This document shows, one piece after another, positions 1 to 8,285 of a stretch of 34,346 nucleotides of DNA. Every line of letters begins with the position of its first letter. Positions within the stretch are counted from its first letter, which is position 1. Source of the DNA: an uncultured Candidatus Peregrinibacteria bacterium (GTDB lineage: Bacteria > Patescibacteriota > JACMRA01); contig CAKZLR010000018.1 of the NCBI GenBank assembly GCA_937127165.1, forward strand, positions 1-34,346, read 5' to 3'. The notes beneath the pieces are model-generated. The model saw only the letters and a program-made list of their open reading frames with translations. It was not told where the DNA came from and made no database searches. Made by a program: the position numbers and the translations under genes.

Positions 1-130
1 CTTTTTCCATTTGACTTAAAATCAGTAATAAAATTTGTTTTGTTAGCAACAGTATTTTAAAATACGATAGTGGTAAATAATCTTGTTATAATTTAAAAAA
101 TGTATAATTCTTGGTTGTGCAGGTGGGCTT

Positions 131-991
131 ATGCAAAAAGTTGCTTTTTTAGGTCAAAACGGATCTTTTAGTAGTCTTGTTGCTAAAAAATATTTTAAAG
201 ATAACTTTGTGCCAACTAGTTGCAGTCAAGCTAGAGATTTGTTTGAAGCGATTGTTCGAGGAAGTGCAGACATTGCTATAATTCCTATCGAAAATACTGT
301 CGGCAGTTCGGTTTTAGAACATTATGATTTGTTTTATGATTATGAAGATAAAGTAGAAATTTTTAGAGAAGTTTATTTGGCTATCGAACATCAATTAATC
401 GGGTTAGATACTAGTAGTCTAGAAGTTATAGATACAGTTTATGCCCATCCTCAAGCCTTTTTGCAGTGTAGTTATTTTTTGCAAAATTATTCCCACTGGA
501 ATCTTAAAGAGATGGCTAATACTTCTCAAGCGATGCAACAAGTGCTCGAACAAAACTTAGCAAATATAGCTCTGATAGGCAGTAAAAAAATTATTAATGG
601 ATCAAACAACCTTAAAATTTTGGCATCTAACATACATAACCATAAAAATAACTATACTAGATTTTTGTTAATCTGCAAAAAGTGTCAGACTCAAACTTCT
701 TCTAGAGTTGATAAGTGTAGTATTTGTTTTAAACTAAAGCACCAACCAAAAAGCCTACTTTCAGCTCTCCAAATTATTAGTCAGGATTATATTAACCTGA
801 CCAAGATTGAATCTAGACCAATACCGGGAACGATTTTTGAGTATATTTTTTATGTTGATTTTGAATTTGAGCCACAAAGGCTTCGGCAAGTTAAACTAAT
901 TTTGCAGGAGTTAAGAAACAATACTATTGAACTCAAAAATTTTGGTTTTTATAAGAAGGGTAGACAAAATAATTATAAATTGGAAAATTAA
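131..991 (+). CDS. pheA: Prephenate dehydratase (PheA-type) with C-terminal ACT domain
   Basis: This enzyme would convert prephenate to phenylpyruvate, the penultimate step to phenylalanine, in the cytoplasm. At 286 aa it has the normal length of a monofunctional prephenate dehydratase. Residues 1-180 form the catalytic domain: GQNGSFS near the start, IPIENTVGSS at 51-60, AHPQAFLQC at 105-113, and NYTRF at 174-178 with the catalytic Thr176. The C-terminal ACT domain keeps ESRP at 227-230. The usual GALV phenylalanine-binding motif reads KSLL (about 207-210), so feedback control may be altered. Two CxxC pairs (C182/C185 and C196/C199) sit at the junction of the domains. The start follows an AGGTGG ribosome-binding site at 121-126, and TATAAT boxes lie at 87-92 and 103-108. 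No other aromatic-pathway gene is visible here. Confidence 0.93.
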   Translation: MQKVAFLGQNGSFSSLVAKKYFKDNFVPTSCSQARDLFEAIVRGSADIAIIPIENTVGSSVLEHYDLFYDYEDKVEIFREVYLAIEHQLIGLDTSSLEVIDTVYAHPQAFLQCSYFLQNYSHWNLKEMANTSQAMQQVLEQNLANIALIGSKKIINGSNNLKILASNIHNHKNNYTRFLLICKKCQTQTSSRVDKCSICFKLKHQPKSLLSALQIISQDYINLTKIESRPIPGTIFEYIFYVDFEFEPQRLRQVKLILQELRNNTIELKNFGFYKKGRQNNYKLEN

Positions 992-1052
992 AATTCTCAA
1001 CTAAAATAGCTCCTATGTACATTTTTGGAAGAGATTTTTAGATCAAGTAAAT

Positions 1053-1973
1053 TCAATTTATTTTTTGTAAAATTCTAAGCATAGCACTACGACTGCGGAT
1101 ATTTTCTTTTATTTCTTGTGGAGTTGGTTTGATTGGTTTTTTGGTTAATAACTTAAAATTTTGGATTTTATTACCAAAATTGTCGATTTCAACCGGCTTG
1201 GAAATCTGTCTCATAAATTTGGTTACAAGTTTATCTTCTAGACTATTAAAACTAACTATCATTATCAAGCCACCTACTTTAATTTTATTTGGAGCAACTT
1301 TTAAGAATCTTTCTAGAGAGTCAAATTCGTCATTAGTCCATACTCTCAAAGCTTGCCAAACTCGGCTTAAAATAGAATTAGTTTGGTGAAAAAATTTCTG
1401 GGGGATGATTTCTAGAATAGATTCTACAATTTCACCTACAATTACAGAATCTCTTTTTTTAGCTAAATTAAATAAATTTTGAGCAATTTTCTTACTTAAA
1501 CGTTCACCTGAATAAGTATAAATTATTTTTTGTAGTTCAAAAGGTGTTTTCAAACCTCGAATTTTTTGCCACACACTTTGACCTTGAGTCTGATCATATC
1601 TAAGATCAAATATATCTTTGTGGCTGAGGTAGCTAAAACCTCGTTGGCTAGTAGCTAGCTGATTGCTAGAAAAGCCTAAATCTAAAACTATCACATCAAA
1701 GAAACCATCGTCAAAAGTTTCAATATAATCAGCAAAATTGGAGTGTTGGAGCGTTAAGTTTTGTAAAGCATTTAGGTTGCACTTTTCGATAACTGATAAG
1801 TCTAAATCGCAGGCAAAAACCATCCACTTGTTTCGTAAAAAAACTTGAGAATAACCACCTCCTCCAAAAGTTCCATCAAAAATAATTAGTTTTTTCGTAA
1901 AATCTAATTTTTCCCTTATTATCTTAACTATTTCAGTAATGAGTACAGGTATGTGTTGATTTTGAATATACAT
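1053..1973 (-). CDS. rsmH: 16S rRNA (cytosine1402-N4)-methyltransferase RsmH
   Basis: This SAM-dependent enzyme methylates N4 of C1402 in the decoding centre of 16S rRNA. The 306-aa protein has the family length and motifs: HIPVLITEI at the N-terminus, the SAM-binding DGTFGGGGYS loop, VLDLGFSSNQL, and the C-terminal segment ending in RSRSAMLRILQK. The ATG is preceded by AGGAT, a plausible ribosome-binding site. The gene starts 12 nt after the encoded CCA end of tRNA-Arg on the same strand, so the two are probably cotranscribed and tRNA 3' processing would release the mRNA. The usual mraZ/ftsL/ftsI cell-division neighbours are absent. Confidence 0.95.
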   Translation of the reverse strand: MYIQNQHIPVLITEIVKIIREKLDFTKKLIIFDGTFGGGGYSQVFLRNKWMVFACDLDLSVIEKCNLNALQNLTLQHSNFADYIETFDDGFFDVIVLDLGFSSNQLATSQRGFSYLSHKDIFDLRYDQTQGQSVWQKIRGLKTPFELQKIIYTYSGERLSKKIAQNLFNLAKKRDSVIVGEIVESILEIIPQKFFHQTNSILSRVWQALRVWTNDEFDSLERFLKVAPNKIKVGGLIMIVSFNSLEDKLVTKFMRQISKPVEIDNFGNKIQNFKLLTKKPIKPTPQEIKENIRSRSAMLRILQKIN

Positions 1974-1985
1974 TTTATCCTACAA

Positions 1986-2062
1986 TGGTGCAGCCGATTG
2001 GATTCGAACCAACGACCCACAGCTTAGAAGGCTGTTGCTCTATCCAACTGAGCTACGGCTGC
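1986..2062 (-). tRNA. tRNA-Arg (anticodon TCT), CCA encoded
   Basis: Read on the minus strand, the acceptor stem GCAGCCG pairs perfectly with CGGCTGC. The anticodon arm is ACAGC-CTTCTAA-GCTGT with anticodon TCT, which reads AGA. The D arm (TAGCTCAGTTGGATAGAGC) and T-loop TTCGAAT are canonical. The discriminator A is followed by a genomically encoded CCA. It lies directly upstream of rsmH. A TTGACA hexamer about 60 nt upstream may be its -35 box, but the matching -10 spacing is not ideal. Confidence 0.97.
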
Positions 2063-2160
2063 ATTTTGCATGCAAAAAACTTAATTTTATAAATTACAGA
2101 TCTTGTCAAATGTTCTGTAGCAATTTGACAATGGTTTTAATTTTTACCATTTTGGTTGTC

Positions 2161-2844
2161 ATGACTTTCGCACAACTTCTAGAGATCTTTAAAAAAAGAT
2201 GGTGGCTACCTTTGGTTACGACTGTTTTGTTCACATCTATCGGTTTAGGTTTTTTCTCGCCGCAAATTAAATACCAAGTTAATATCAGCTTTAATATAAC
2301 CACTAAAAATGATAAGGAGATTGTACAAGAAGCGATCTGTCCAGATATTAATAAGGCTTTAGTAGAAATAGATCCGGAAGTGTGGGGCAAAGTGGAAAAA
2401 AGCATGATTAACAAAGAGCATGTCTATTTTAAAGTGTTAAGAACTATAAAAAGTTATTTTATGAACCGTTTTAATTCGGTAGATATACAAGCTCAAATTG
2501 CCAACCAAATTGGGTATAGTACCGACAATCTAAGAAGGCAATCTCCATTTTACAGTATCGTGGATTATGATTTAGGCGGGCTTGGTTTTGAATTTGTTTC
2601 AACTGATAGAAATCAGGTAGAAAAGTTTGATGAAGCTGTTTCAGTAGTTTTTGAAAATATAGTTCAGGAATGGAACCAAGAAAAGGATGTTTTTGCGGTG
2701 AGATTGTTGTCGGACTATACTCAAGCATCTGTTATTTTGGTTCGTCCAAACCTACAACAATATGCTTTACCGATTGTGGCTGGTTTCGTTTTTGGATTAG
2801 CTCTTGCTTTTTTGTTACCCAAATCTAAAAATAAATTTTTATGA
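2161..2844 (+). CDS. Wzz/chain-length-determinant-like two-helix membrane protein
   Basis: From the ATG at 2161 the protein is 227 aa with a membrane helix at about residues 12-32, a 165-residue loop that would face outside, and a second helix at about 201-219 followed by a short basic tail. This hairpin layout with the closing pattern ALPIVAGFVFG resembles Wzz/Wzc-type polysaccharide co-polymerases that set surface-glycan length. The assignment is by topology and weak sequence resemblance. The frame is open further upstream into the tRNA-Arg gene on the other strand, and I rejected those starts because a tRNA cannot be part of this CDS. The TGA stop overlaps the ATG of the rhomboid gene by 4 nt (ATGA), so the two are translationally coupled. 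No glycan genes are adjacent. Confidence 0.6.
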   Translation: MTFAQLLEIFKKRWWLPLVTTVLFTSIGLGFFSPQIKYQVNISFNITTKNDKEIVQEAICPDINKALVEIDPEVWGKVEKSMINKEHVYFKVLRTIKSYFMNRFNSVDIQAQIANQIGYSTDNLRRQSPFYSIVDYDLGGLGFEFVSTDRNQVEKFDEAVSVVFENIVQEWNQEKDVFAVRLLSDYTQASVILVRPNLQQYALPIVAGFVFGLALAFLLPKSKNKFL

Positions 2845-3398
2845 TACCGCTAATTTTGATAGTTATTAATGTAATAATTTTTATTATTCCTTATTTTGTC
2901 ACTTTTAGAGGCCCCTTTGACAATTTTACCAACTTTTTAATGTTGGGATGGAAGGAGAATGCTGCTATTAGAGATGGTGAGTTTTATAGATTGTTTACTT
3001 CAAATTTTTTACATGGCGATATTACCCACCTATTTGTCAATATGTTTTCGCTTTACAATGTTGGACCTATTGTTAACAGTGTTTTTGGGAATTTAGGATT
3101 TTCTTTAATTTTCTTTTTGTCCGGTATTGGTAGTTCTCTAACATCTTTTTGGTTTAACCCAAACCCTAGTGTAGGGGCTAGTGGGGCAATTTTTGGCCTG
3201 GTGGGGGCTTTGTCTGCTCTAGCCATTGCTACTAATAATATTTCCTTATTGTTCAATATTCTGGTAGTGATTGCTATCAATGTTTTGATTGGATTTCTAA
3301 ATTCTACAATAGATAATTGGGGACATCTTGGTGGTTTTATGTTCGGTTTAGTTATTGGGTTTATCTTAATTTATAGTGGGCAAGTTAATAGAATTTAG
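2841..3398 (+). CDS. Rhomboid family intramembrane serine protease
   Basis: This integral membrane protease would cleave substrate helices inside the membrane. The 185-aa protein is a compact six-helix rhomboid with no extra domains. It shows GEFYRLFTSNFLHG (46-59), the HxxxN motif with H63 and N67, the catalytic serine S114 in GASGAIFG, and the catalytic histidine H162 in NWGHLGGFMFG. The Ser-His dyad is therefore complete. It overlaps the preceding Wzz-like gene by 4 nt, so the pair forms an operon. The substrate is unknown, and the coupled two-helix protein is one candidate (inference only). Confidence 0.92.
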   Translation: MIPLILIVINVIIFIIPYFVTFRGPFDNFTNFLMLGWKENAAIRDGEFYRLFTSNFLHGDITHLFVNMFSLYNVGPIVNSVFGNLGFSLIFFLSGIGSSLTSFWFNPNPSVGASGAIFGLVGALSALAIATNNISLLFNILVVIAINVLIGFLNSTIDNWGHLGGFMFGLVIGFILIYSGQVNRI

Positions 3399-3894
3399 TG
3401 TTAACTTGATCTCTATACTAAGCTATGATGAAAATTTTAAGGTATTTTAATTATTTAGGTCAATTTTTGTCTACTACAATGGTATCGTGATTAGCCTGTA
3501 AAACAGGTTGGCAATTTGGATTCTTTCACTAAAACTTTAATAGTTCGTAAATTTGAGTGTATCTTTTTTGAAAGAAATGTGTGATACACTTAAAACTAAG
3601 TTTTAGATTTTTGTATATTTTTTGGTTGATTGTAATAGTTTTTTGTCAAATAACCTATTTAAACAATTTTTACTTAGTCTTAAATTTAAATAAGTTATCC
3701 TGAAATTTGTTCAATATTTTATTCGTTAAATTTCCAAATCCCCTCTTTCTGTTTATTTTCGTTTATTTTCCAAGTAAGAGTTTCCAGTCTTTTAAACCGT
3801 AGGTATTAGCGAAAAAGTAAAGTATTAAAAAACTATTAGTTTAACTTGCACAAAAATCAAAAATTATTTCTTAATCTTAATTAAGATATTTTTT
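3399..3894. other. Spacer between rhomboid gene and thrS with several inverted repeats
   Basis: There is no convincing gene in these 496 bp. It holds a CCTGT-AAA-ACAGG hairpin (3495-3507), a long stem-loop at 3553-3593 and an adjacent AAAACT-A-AGTTTT palindrome at 3592-3604. A 21-codon ORF begins with ATGATG near 3425 but has no support. No T-box or tRNA signature could be recognised. Confidence 0.5.
3553..3593 (+). promoter_or_regulatory. Stem-loop in the thrS upstream region
   Basis: Arms TTGAGTGTATC (3553-3563) and GATACACTTAA (3583-3593) pair at 10 of 11 positions, with a G-T wobble at the odd one, around a 19-nt loop. A 13-bp palindrome follows immediately. There is no T-run right after the stem, so it is not a classical terminator. 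It could end the rhomboid transcript or lie in the thrS leader. Confidence 0.4.
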
Positions 3895-5784
3895 ATGTCT
3901 CAACAACCACAAAACTCAAATCCAGAACTTAATATCAAAAGACACTCTTTTGCACATGTTATGGCGGCTGCTGTCAAAGACATGTTCCCTGAAGCTCGGT
4001 TTGGAGTTGGCCCAGTTATCGAAAATGGGTGCTACTACGATTTTATTTTGCCTCGAACTTTAATTCCAGAGGATTTACCGCTTTTAGAAGAAAAAATTGT
4101 AGCTTTGCTAAAAAGAAATCTTATTTTTAAAGTCCAAGAAGTTACTTTTGAAAGAGCCATCGAAATTTTTACTGAACTAAAACAACCTCTAAAATTAGAA
4201 TTATTGAACGATTTAGCTACACGTGGAACTACTAGTATGAGTCAAGAAGAGGCTGAAACGATCGGTATTGACTTGTTAAATTTAAAGATCACCATTTACA
4301 GGCTAGAAGATGAAGATACTGGCGAAGATTTGTTTGTGGATTTGTGTCGTGGCCCGCACATTAAAAGTGTTCAAGAGTTAGGTAAGTTAGGTTTTAAATT
4401 AGATAAATTTAGTGGTAGTTACTGGCGAGGTGATCAAAAAAGAAATATTAAGATGCAACGAATTTATGCTCTAGTATTTAATACTCAAAGCGACCTTAAT
4501 AACTTTTTGTACCAAAGAGAAGAAGCTCAAAAGCGAGATCACAGATTGCTTGGTCAGCAATTGGAAATATTTACAATACACGAAGAAGTAGGAGCAGGAT
4601 TGCCTTTATATTTACCGAAAGGTGGTTTGATTCGCCGTACTCTAGAAAGCTATTGTTGGCAAGAAGCTAAAAAAGCTGGTTATCAATATGTTTACACGCC
4701 CCATATTGGTAAAAGCGATTTGTTTGCTCGTAGTGGACATTTGGATCATTATCGTGACGGAATGTATGCACCTATTGAAATGATCAATCTTAAAGGAGAA
4801 GGTAAAGATGAAACCGGCAAGGGCGAGGTGTTTTACCTCAAACCGATGAACTGTCCCATGCACCACTATATTTATTTATATAAACCGAGGTCTTATCGTG
4901 ATTTACCATACAGATTATACGAATATGGTACAGTGTATAGATATGAGGAAAGTGGAGTTTTGACAGGTTTAATCAGAGTTCGTGGTTTCACTCAAAACGA
5001 TGCCCATGTTTATTGCACCCCAGAACAATTAACCGAAGTGATTGGTGAGGCGATCAATCGTTTTACCAGAGCTTATAAAGATATTGGAATTACCGACTAC
5101 AAAATTCGTTTTAGTTTACCAGATTTTGAGAATGACAAAGAAAAATACGGTGAAGAGACCCAAGAGTGGCGAGATTCTATAAGAGATATGCGAAAGGCTT
5201 TAGATGCTCTGGGTGTAGATTATTATGATGCTATAGGTGAAGCGGCATTCTATGGTCCCAAAATCGATTTTCAAGTTAAGAATGTTAACGGTAAAGAGGA
5301 CACCTTAAGTACAATTCAGGTAGATTACTCTATTGCTCCCAAATTTAATATAACCTACAAGGATAAAGATGGAAAGGACAAAGTCCCAGTAATTATTCAT
5401 ATGGCTTTAATGGGCAGTATCGATCGTTTTATGGCTTTTATGCTGGAGATGACTGGGGGTAGGTTACCATTTTGGCTTGCTCCTGAACAAGTTCGTATTC
5501 TCACAATCAACGATCAAGTTGAAGATTACGTAAGGCAAATCAAATCAGTACTAGATAGTATTGTGTTGATGAAGCCATTAAAATATAACGAGCTTCGTTA
5601 CACAATAGATAATAACAACGAAAGTTTGAGTAAAAAAATACGAGAGGCTGAGTTACAAAAGATTCCGGTAATTCTAATTGTCGGACCAAAAGATATTGAA
5701 GCTCATGAAATTAGTGTCAGAATGCAAAACAAGGAAGAAAAGGTGAAGTTAGAGGACTTAAAAAACTGGTTAGAAAGTATTTAA
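3895..5784 (+). CDS. thrS: Threonine--tRNA ligase, without TGS domain
   Basis: This class II synthetase charges tRNA-Thr. The 629-aa protein starts straight into the N2 editing domain, so the N-terminal TGS domain (about 60 aa in E. coli ThrS) is missing. The editing site is intact: RHSFAHV gives H17 and H21, and VDLCRGPHI supplies the Cys/His pair. The catalytic core has YLKPMNCPMHH with the zinc-ligand Cys, IRVRGFTQNDAHVYC with a zinc-ligand His, and HMALMGSIDRF with the third ligand and motif 3. The C-terminal ~100 residues are the anticodon-binding domain. The upstream region starts with stops and stem-loops, so no missing TGS segment is hidden there. Shine-Dalgarno pairing before the ATG is weak. 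It is a single-gene unit. Confidence 0.96.
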   Translation: MSQQPQNSNPELNIKRHSFAHVMAAAVKDMFPEARFGVGPVIENGCYYDFILPRTLIPEDLPLLEEKIVALLKRNLIFKVQEVTFERAIEIFTELKQPLKLELLNDLATRGTTSMSQEEAETIGIDLLNLKITIYRLEDEDTGEDLFVDLCRGPHIKSVQELGKLGFKLDKFSGSYWRGDQKRNIKMQRIYALVFNTQSDLNNFLYQREEAQKRDHRLLGQQLEIFTIHEEVGAGLPLYLPKGGLIRRTLESYCWQEAKKAGYQYVYTPHIGKSDLFARSGHLDHYRDGMYAPIEMINLKGEGKDETGKGEVFYLKPMNCPMHHYIYLYKPRSYRDLPYRLYEYGTVYRYEESGVLTGLIRVRGFTQNDAHVYCTPEQLTEVIGEAINRFTRAYKDIGITDYKIRFSLPDFENDKEKYGEETQEWRDSIRDMRKALDALGVDYYDAIGEAAFYGPKIDFQVKNVNGKEDTLSTIQVDYSIAPKFNITYKDKDGKDKVPVIIHMALMGSIDRFMAFMLEMTGGRLPFWLAPEQVRILTINDQVEDYVRQIKSVLDSIVLMKPLKYNELRYTIDNNNESLSKKIREAELQKIPVILIVGPKDIEAHEISVRMQNKEEKVKLEDLKNWLESI

Positions 5785-6570
5785 CCATATTAGAACTGAA
5801 CTACTTGTGTTTATTTTAACTTTAAGTACTAAGAAAAAACTTAGGAAAAAATTTACTAGAAGTACTATCAGTGGAGAATATAGTTTACATTTTTTAATTT
5901 TGACAAAGTTACTTAGTGACTGTAGTTAGTTTATTAAAGGTAGCTTATTTTGTCTTTTTTTATCAAAAAAAATTACAAGAATAATCATACGTTAATTTAT
6001 ACTTTTTTATCTTAATAAAATTACTTTTGTAAGAATTAGTTGAATTACATTTTCAAAGATAATAACAACATTTATGTAAGCAACTAAGTCTAGTATAAGG
6101 TATCGTAAATTTTCGAAAATATTAGATTAAAAGTTGTTGAAGATGAAGAACTTAAATTTGGAGACAAAATTTTGGAGATTCTCATCTTTCACTTATAGGG
6201 TTGAAACTAGAAAAAAATTGTAGAAATTGCTCAGATACTTACTGGGAAGTTAATAAGTGGAAATATGAAGCAAAAATCATTGAAATATTAATGAGTGAAG
6301 CAAGTGATTATGAAAACGAGTTGTACGATAGAGGGTAGAGAGTAAAATGTGGAAATTCTACAAAGTATAGAAAATAACTTTATACTCAAAATAAAAAATA
6401 AGGCTGGAGAAGTCAGAAGTCTTTACAAAGATTTTTATTAAATTTTAGTAATTAAATTTACTTTTTTATTCAACTTTTTAGTTCAATTTTACATATCATT
6501 AGAAATTTTAGAAGAGTTTAACCTAATCAGTTTAGGTCATAAATTATAAAAATTTTAACTTTTGGGTTTT
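5785..6570. other. Long AT-rich spacer downstream of thrS
   Basis: These 786 bp hold no intact gene. The first ~320 bp show nothing recognisable. A broken ORF (6109-6338) occupies part of the middle and is listed separately. The last ~200 bp before the amidotransferase gene are very AT-rich and should contain its promoter, but no clear -35/-10 pair stands out. Confidence 0.5.
6109..6338 (+). pseudogene. Broken ORF remnant, unknown family
   Basis: Two overlapping reading frames carry protein-like sequence. One frame, 6109-6198, reads through LKVVEDEELKFGDKILEI and ends at TAG. The other, 6156-6338, continues with DSHLSLIGLKLEKNCRNC, then YEAKIIEILMSEASDYENEL and TAG. The two would join naturally near 6175-6185 if one base had been lost or gained. 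The second part has a CxxC pair and amphipathic helix-like composition typical of real protein. No start codon is visible. I do not recognise the family. Confidence 0.35.
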
Positions 6571-7206
6571 ATGTGTCGTTTTTTATTGTTAAAATCTAAA
6601 GATGTTGTAGAGATTAATGTTTTTTTACATAAATTTGCGATTATGTGCTACCATAGTAAATGTCTTGACGGTGACGACCAGGGCGATGGTTGGGGGTTTT
6701 CTTATTTAGATCAAAATAAAAGATGGCAGACTTATCTTTCTTTAGAGCCAGTATGGGAAGATGTGCCTAAGTTGAAGAAAAAAATCTTAACTACTCATTT
6801 AGTGGCGCACGCTAGAAGTGCTAGTTTTGAAAACCAAAAAGGTATAATAGAATACAATCAACCATTTGTTTTTGAGAACTTTGTATTTGTTTTTAACGGT
6901 TTACTAAAGGGTGTAAGATTACCTGAGATAGTTCCAGGTAGAATAGGGTCTCAAAAAATTTTTAACCTTTTTATAAAATACATACGAAGCGGTGCTACTG
7001 CTCAAACAGCTCTAAAAGAAACCGTGGATTTACTAAAAAACCACTGCACTTTTGTACAAGCTCTCAATATTGGAATATGTGACGGGCAAAACTTGTACTA
7101 TCATAACGAGTATGATCCTAATACTGGGGAATATTACCAATTACAATTTTACGAAAATGAGCAGTTACAAATAATTTGTTCAGAAAAATTAGAAGGTTTT
7201 GGCTAG
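6571..7206 (+). CDS. Class II glutamine amidotransferase (YafJ/GATase_4-like)
   Basis: This is an N-terminal-nucleophile glutamine amidotransferase domain on its own. The start at the ATG of 6571 is chosen because it places Cys directly after Met (MCRF), as the family needs for the catalytic Cys after Met removal. A TTG three codons upstream is less likely. Family motifs include GDGWGFSYL, VAHARSAS, and NQPFVFENFVFVFNGLL, corresponding to the HARxAS and N-G oxyanion regions. The 211-aa length equals a single GATase_2 domain with no fused synthase domain, as in YafJ-type proteins of unknown physiological substrate. It stands alone between a decayed region and an opposing gene. Confidence 0.85.
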   Translation: MCRFLLLKSKDVVEINVFLHKFAIMCYHSKCLDGDDQGDGWGFSYLDQNKRWQTYLSLEPVWEDVPKLKKKILTTHLVAHARSASFENQKGIIEYNQPFVFENFVFVFNGLLKGVRLPEIVPGRIGSQKIFNLFIKYIRSGATAQTALKETVDLLKNHCTFVQALNIGICDGQNLYYHNEYDPNTGEYYQLQFYENEQLQIICSEKLEGFG

Positions 7207-7407
7207 AACAGTTTAAATTTAAAAGTTATTTTTAAGTTATCTTAAAACTCCATAAATAAACTAACCTGAAGTAATCTAAACGGGCATTAGTGGGGAAATA
7301 TAGATAAGATTAATCTAAGTATAAATTTTTTTGATTTAAAATTGAAGTTAGGTTGAAAGAGAATTACCTAAAAACCTAAAAAAGTATTTGTTTGAACAAG
7401 AGTTTAA

Positions 7408-7788
7408 TTATCGTTTTTTTAAAAAACTATCGTATTTCTGTTTTTGTGGGTCTTTGTTAAGAAAGTAAGGAAATCTTCGAGTTCGTATATTTTGAGAAAA
7501 GATTCCTTTTTGTCTTTGAAACTGCTTATTTCTCTTTAAGAAGAGTGTTAATCCAAACAGACTAGCAAATAGAGAAAACAAAACTCCGAAGATAGCAAAA
7601 GGAAAAGGTAGTACTGGCGATTTAGGTGGTGATATTGGAGGCGAATTGTTTACTTTTGATCGGTTGAGAATGTTTGCAGTTCTAAGTTTAAATTGATTTG
7701 TGGGAATTTTGTCTTTTTTGAAGGTAGCATAAATAAAACCAAACATTCCAAGCAAAGAAGTAATAACTAAGATAATTATATAAGCCAT
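7408..7788 (-). CDS. Hypothetical small membrane protein
   Basis: This 126-aa protein is of no family I recognise. It has an N-terminal hydrophobic helix (about residues 2-22), a polar linker with a proline-rich stretch (SPPISPPKSPVLPFP, about 53-67), a second helix (about 66-86), and a strongly basic C-terminal tail. Both termini are probably cytoplasmic, or the first helix may be a signal anchor. It lies downstream of tRNA-Lys on the same strand, 82 bp away, and may share its transcript. The spacer between them holds a 20-bp tandem duplication. Confidence 0.6.
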   Translation of the reverse strand: MAYIIILVITSLLGMFGFIYATFKKDKIPTNQFKLRTANILNRSKVNNSPPISPPKSPVLPFPFAIFGVLFSLFASLFGLTLFLKRNKQFQRQKGIFSQNIRTRRFPYFLNKDPQKQKYDSFLKKR

Positions 7789-7800
7789 GTATATTATGAT

Positions 7801-7840
7801 AATCTAGTTTTTCTTATTTCAATCTAGTTTTTCTTATTTA
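7801..7840. repeat. 20-bp tandem duplication
   Basis: The unit AATCTAGTTTTTCTTATTT plus one variable base occurs twice head to tail (7801-7820 and 7821-7840), differing only at the last base (C versus A). It lies between tRNA-Lys and the small membrane-protein gene. It looks like a recent slippage duplication. Confidence 0.85.
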
Positions 7841-7870
7841 TCTATCTAATGCTTGTGTTTGGTTATTAGA

Positions 7871-7946
7871 TGGTGGATCCGGTGGGGATCGAACCCACGA
7901 CCAATGGCTTAAAAGGCCACTGCTCTACCGACTGAGCTACAGATCC
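7871..7946 (-). tRNA. tRNA-Lys (anticodon TTT), CCA encoded
   Basis: On the minus strand, acceptor arms GGATCTG and CGGATCC pair with one T-G wobble. The D arm is TAGCTCAGTCGGTAGAGC. The anticodon arm is GTGGC-CTTTTAA-GCCAT with anticodon TTT. The T arm is GTGGG-TTCGATC-CCCAC-like, and the discriminator A is followed by an encoded CCA. Confidence 0.97.
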
Positions 7947-8285
7947 TAAAACACTCAGGTGTGGTTAACTAAAAATAGACAATTGTCAAGTGTTGGTTGA
8001 AGAAGTATGTTTTTTGTTTCACTTCATGTTACCAACATTGATTGTATTAAGTATTAAAATAACTATAAGAAAGTTTAGTTTATATAGATAGTATACATTA
8101 TATTTTTGTTTTTGTATTAGTATTAAAGTTCACCAAATATCCATTTTTGATAATTTATGAGTCAGTTTCATAAGGTTTTAATCGCAAAATAGTCAACATT
8201 AAGTTGTTGTAAAATACTTTTTACTTATGATACAAGTTCTATTTTTAGTTAACACCAACATATACTTACTATAAAGAATTTTTGT
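7947..8285. other. Spacer upstream of tRNA-Lys
   Basis: I see no gene in these 339 bp. On the minus strand a TTGACA about 40 nt upstream of the tRNA, inside the palindrome GACAATTGTC, may belong to its promoter. The remainder is AT-rich without recognisable structure. Confidence 0.4.

Noticed and set aside
2035..2160. N-terminal extension of the Wzz-like protein starting inside the tRNA-Arg gene
   Set aside because: It would translate antisense tRNA sequence. The ATG at 2161 begins just before the first proper membrane helix and gives a normal two-helix layout.
2841..2844. Recoded TGA (Gracilibacteria/Absconditabacteria code)
   Set aside because: TGA ends the Wzz-like protein right after its second helix and basic tail, and Trp/Gly positions in conserved motifs use TGG and GGN.
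3470..3545. tRNA-like segment with CCTGTAAAACAGG
   Set aside because: The loop is only three bases, no acceptor or T arm with TTCGA can be formed, and there is no CCA end. It is kept only as a hairpin.
3399..3894. T-box riboswitch ahead of thrS
   Set aside because: No T-box core, no specifier loop and no terminator/antiterminator pair could be recognised.
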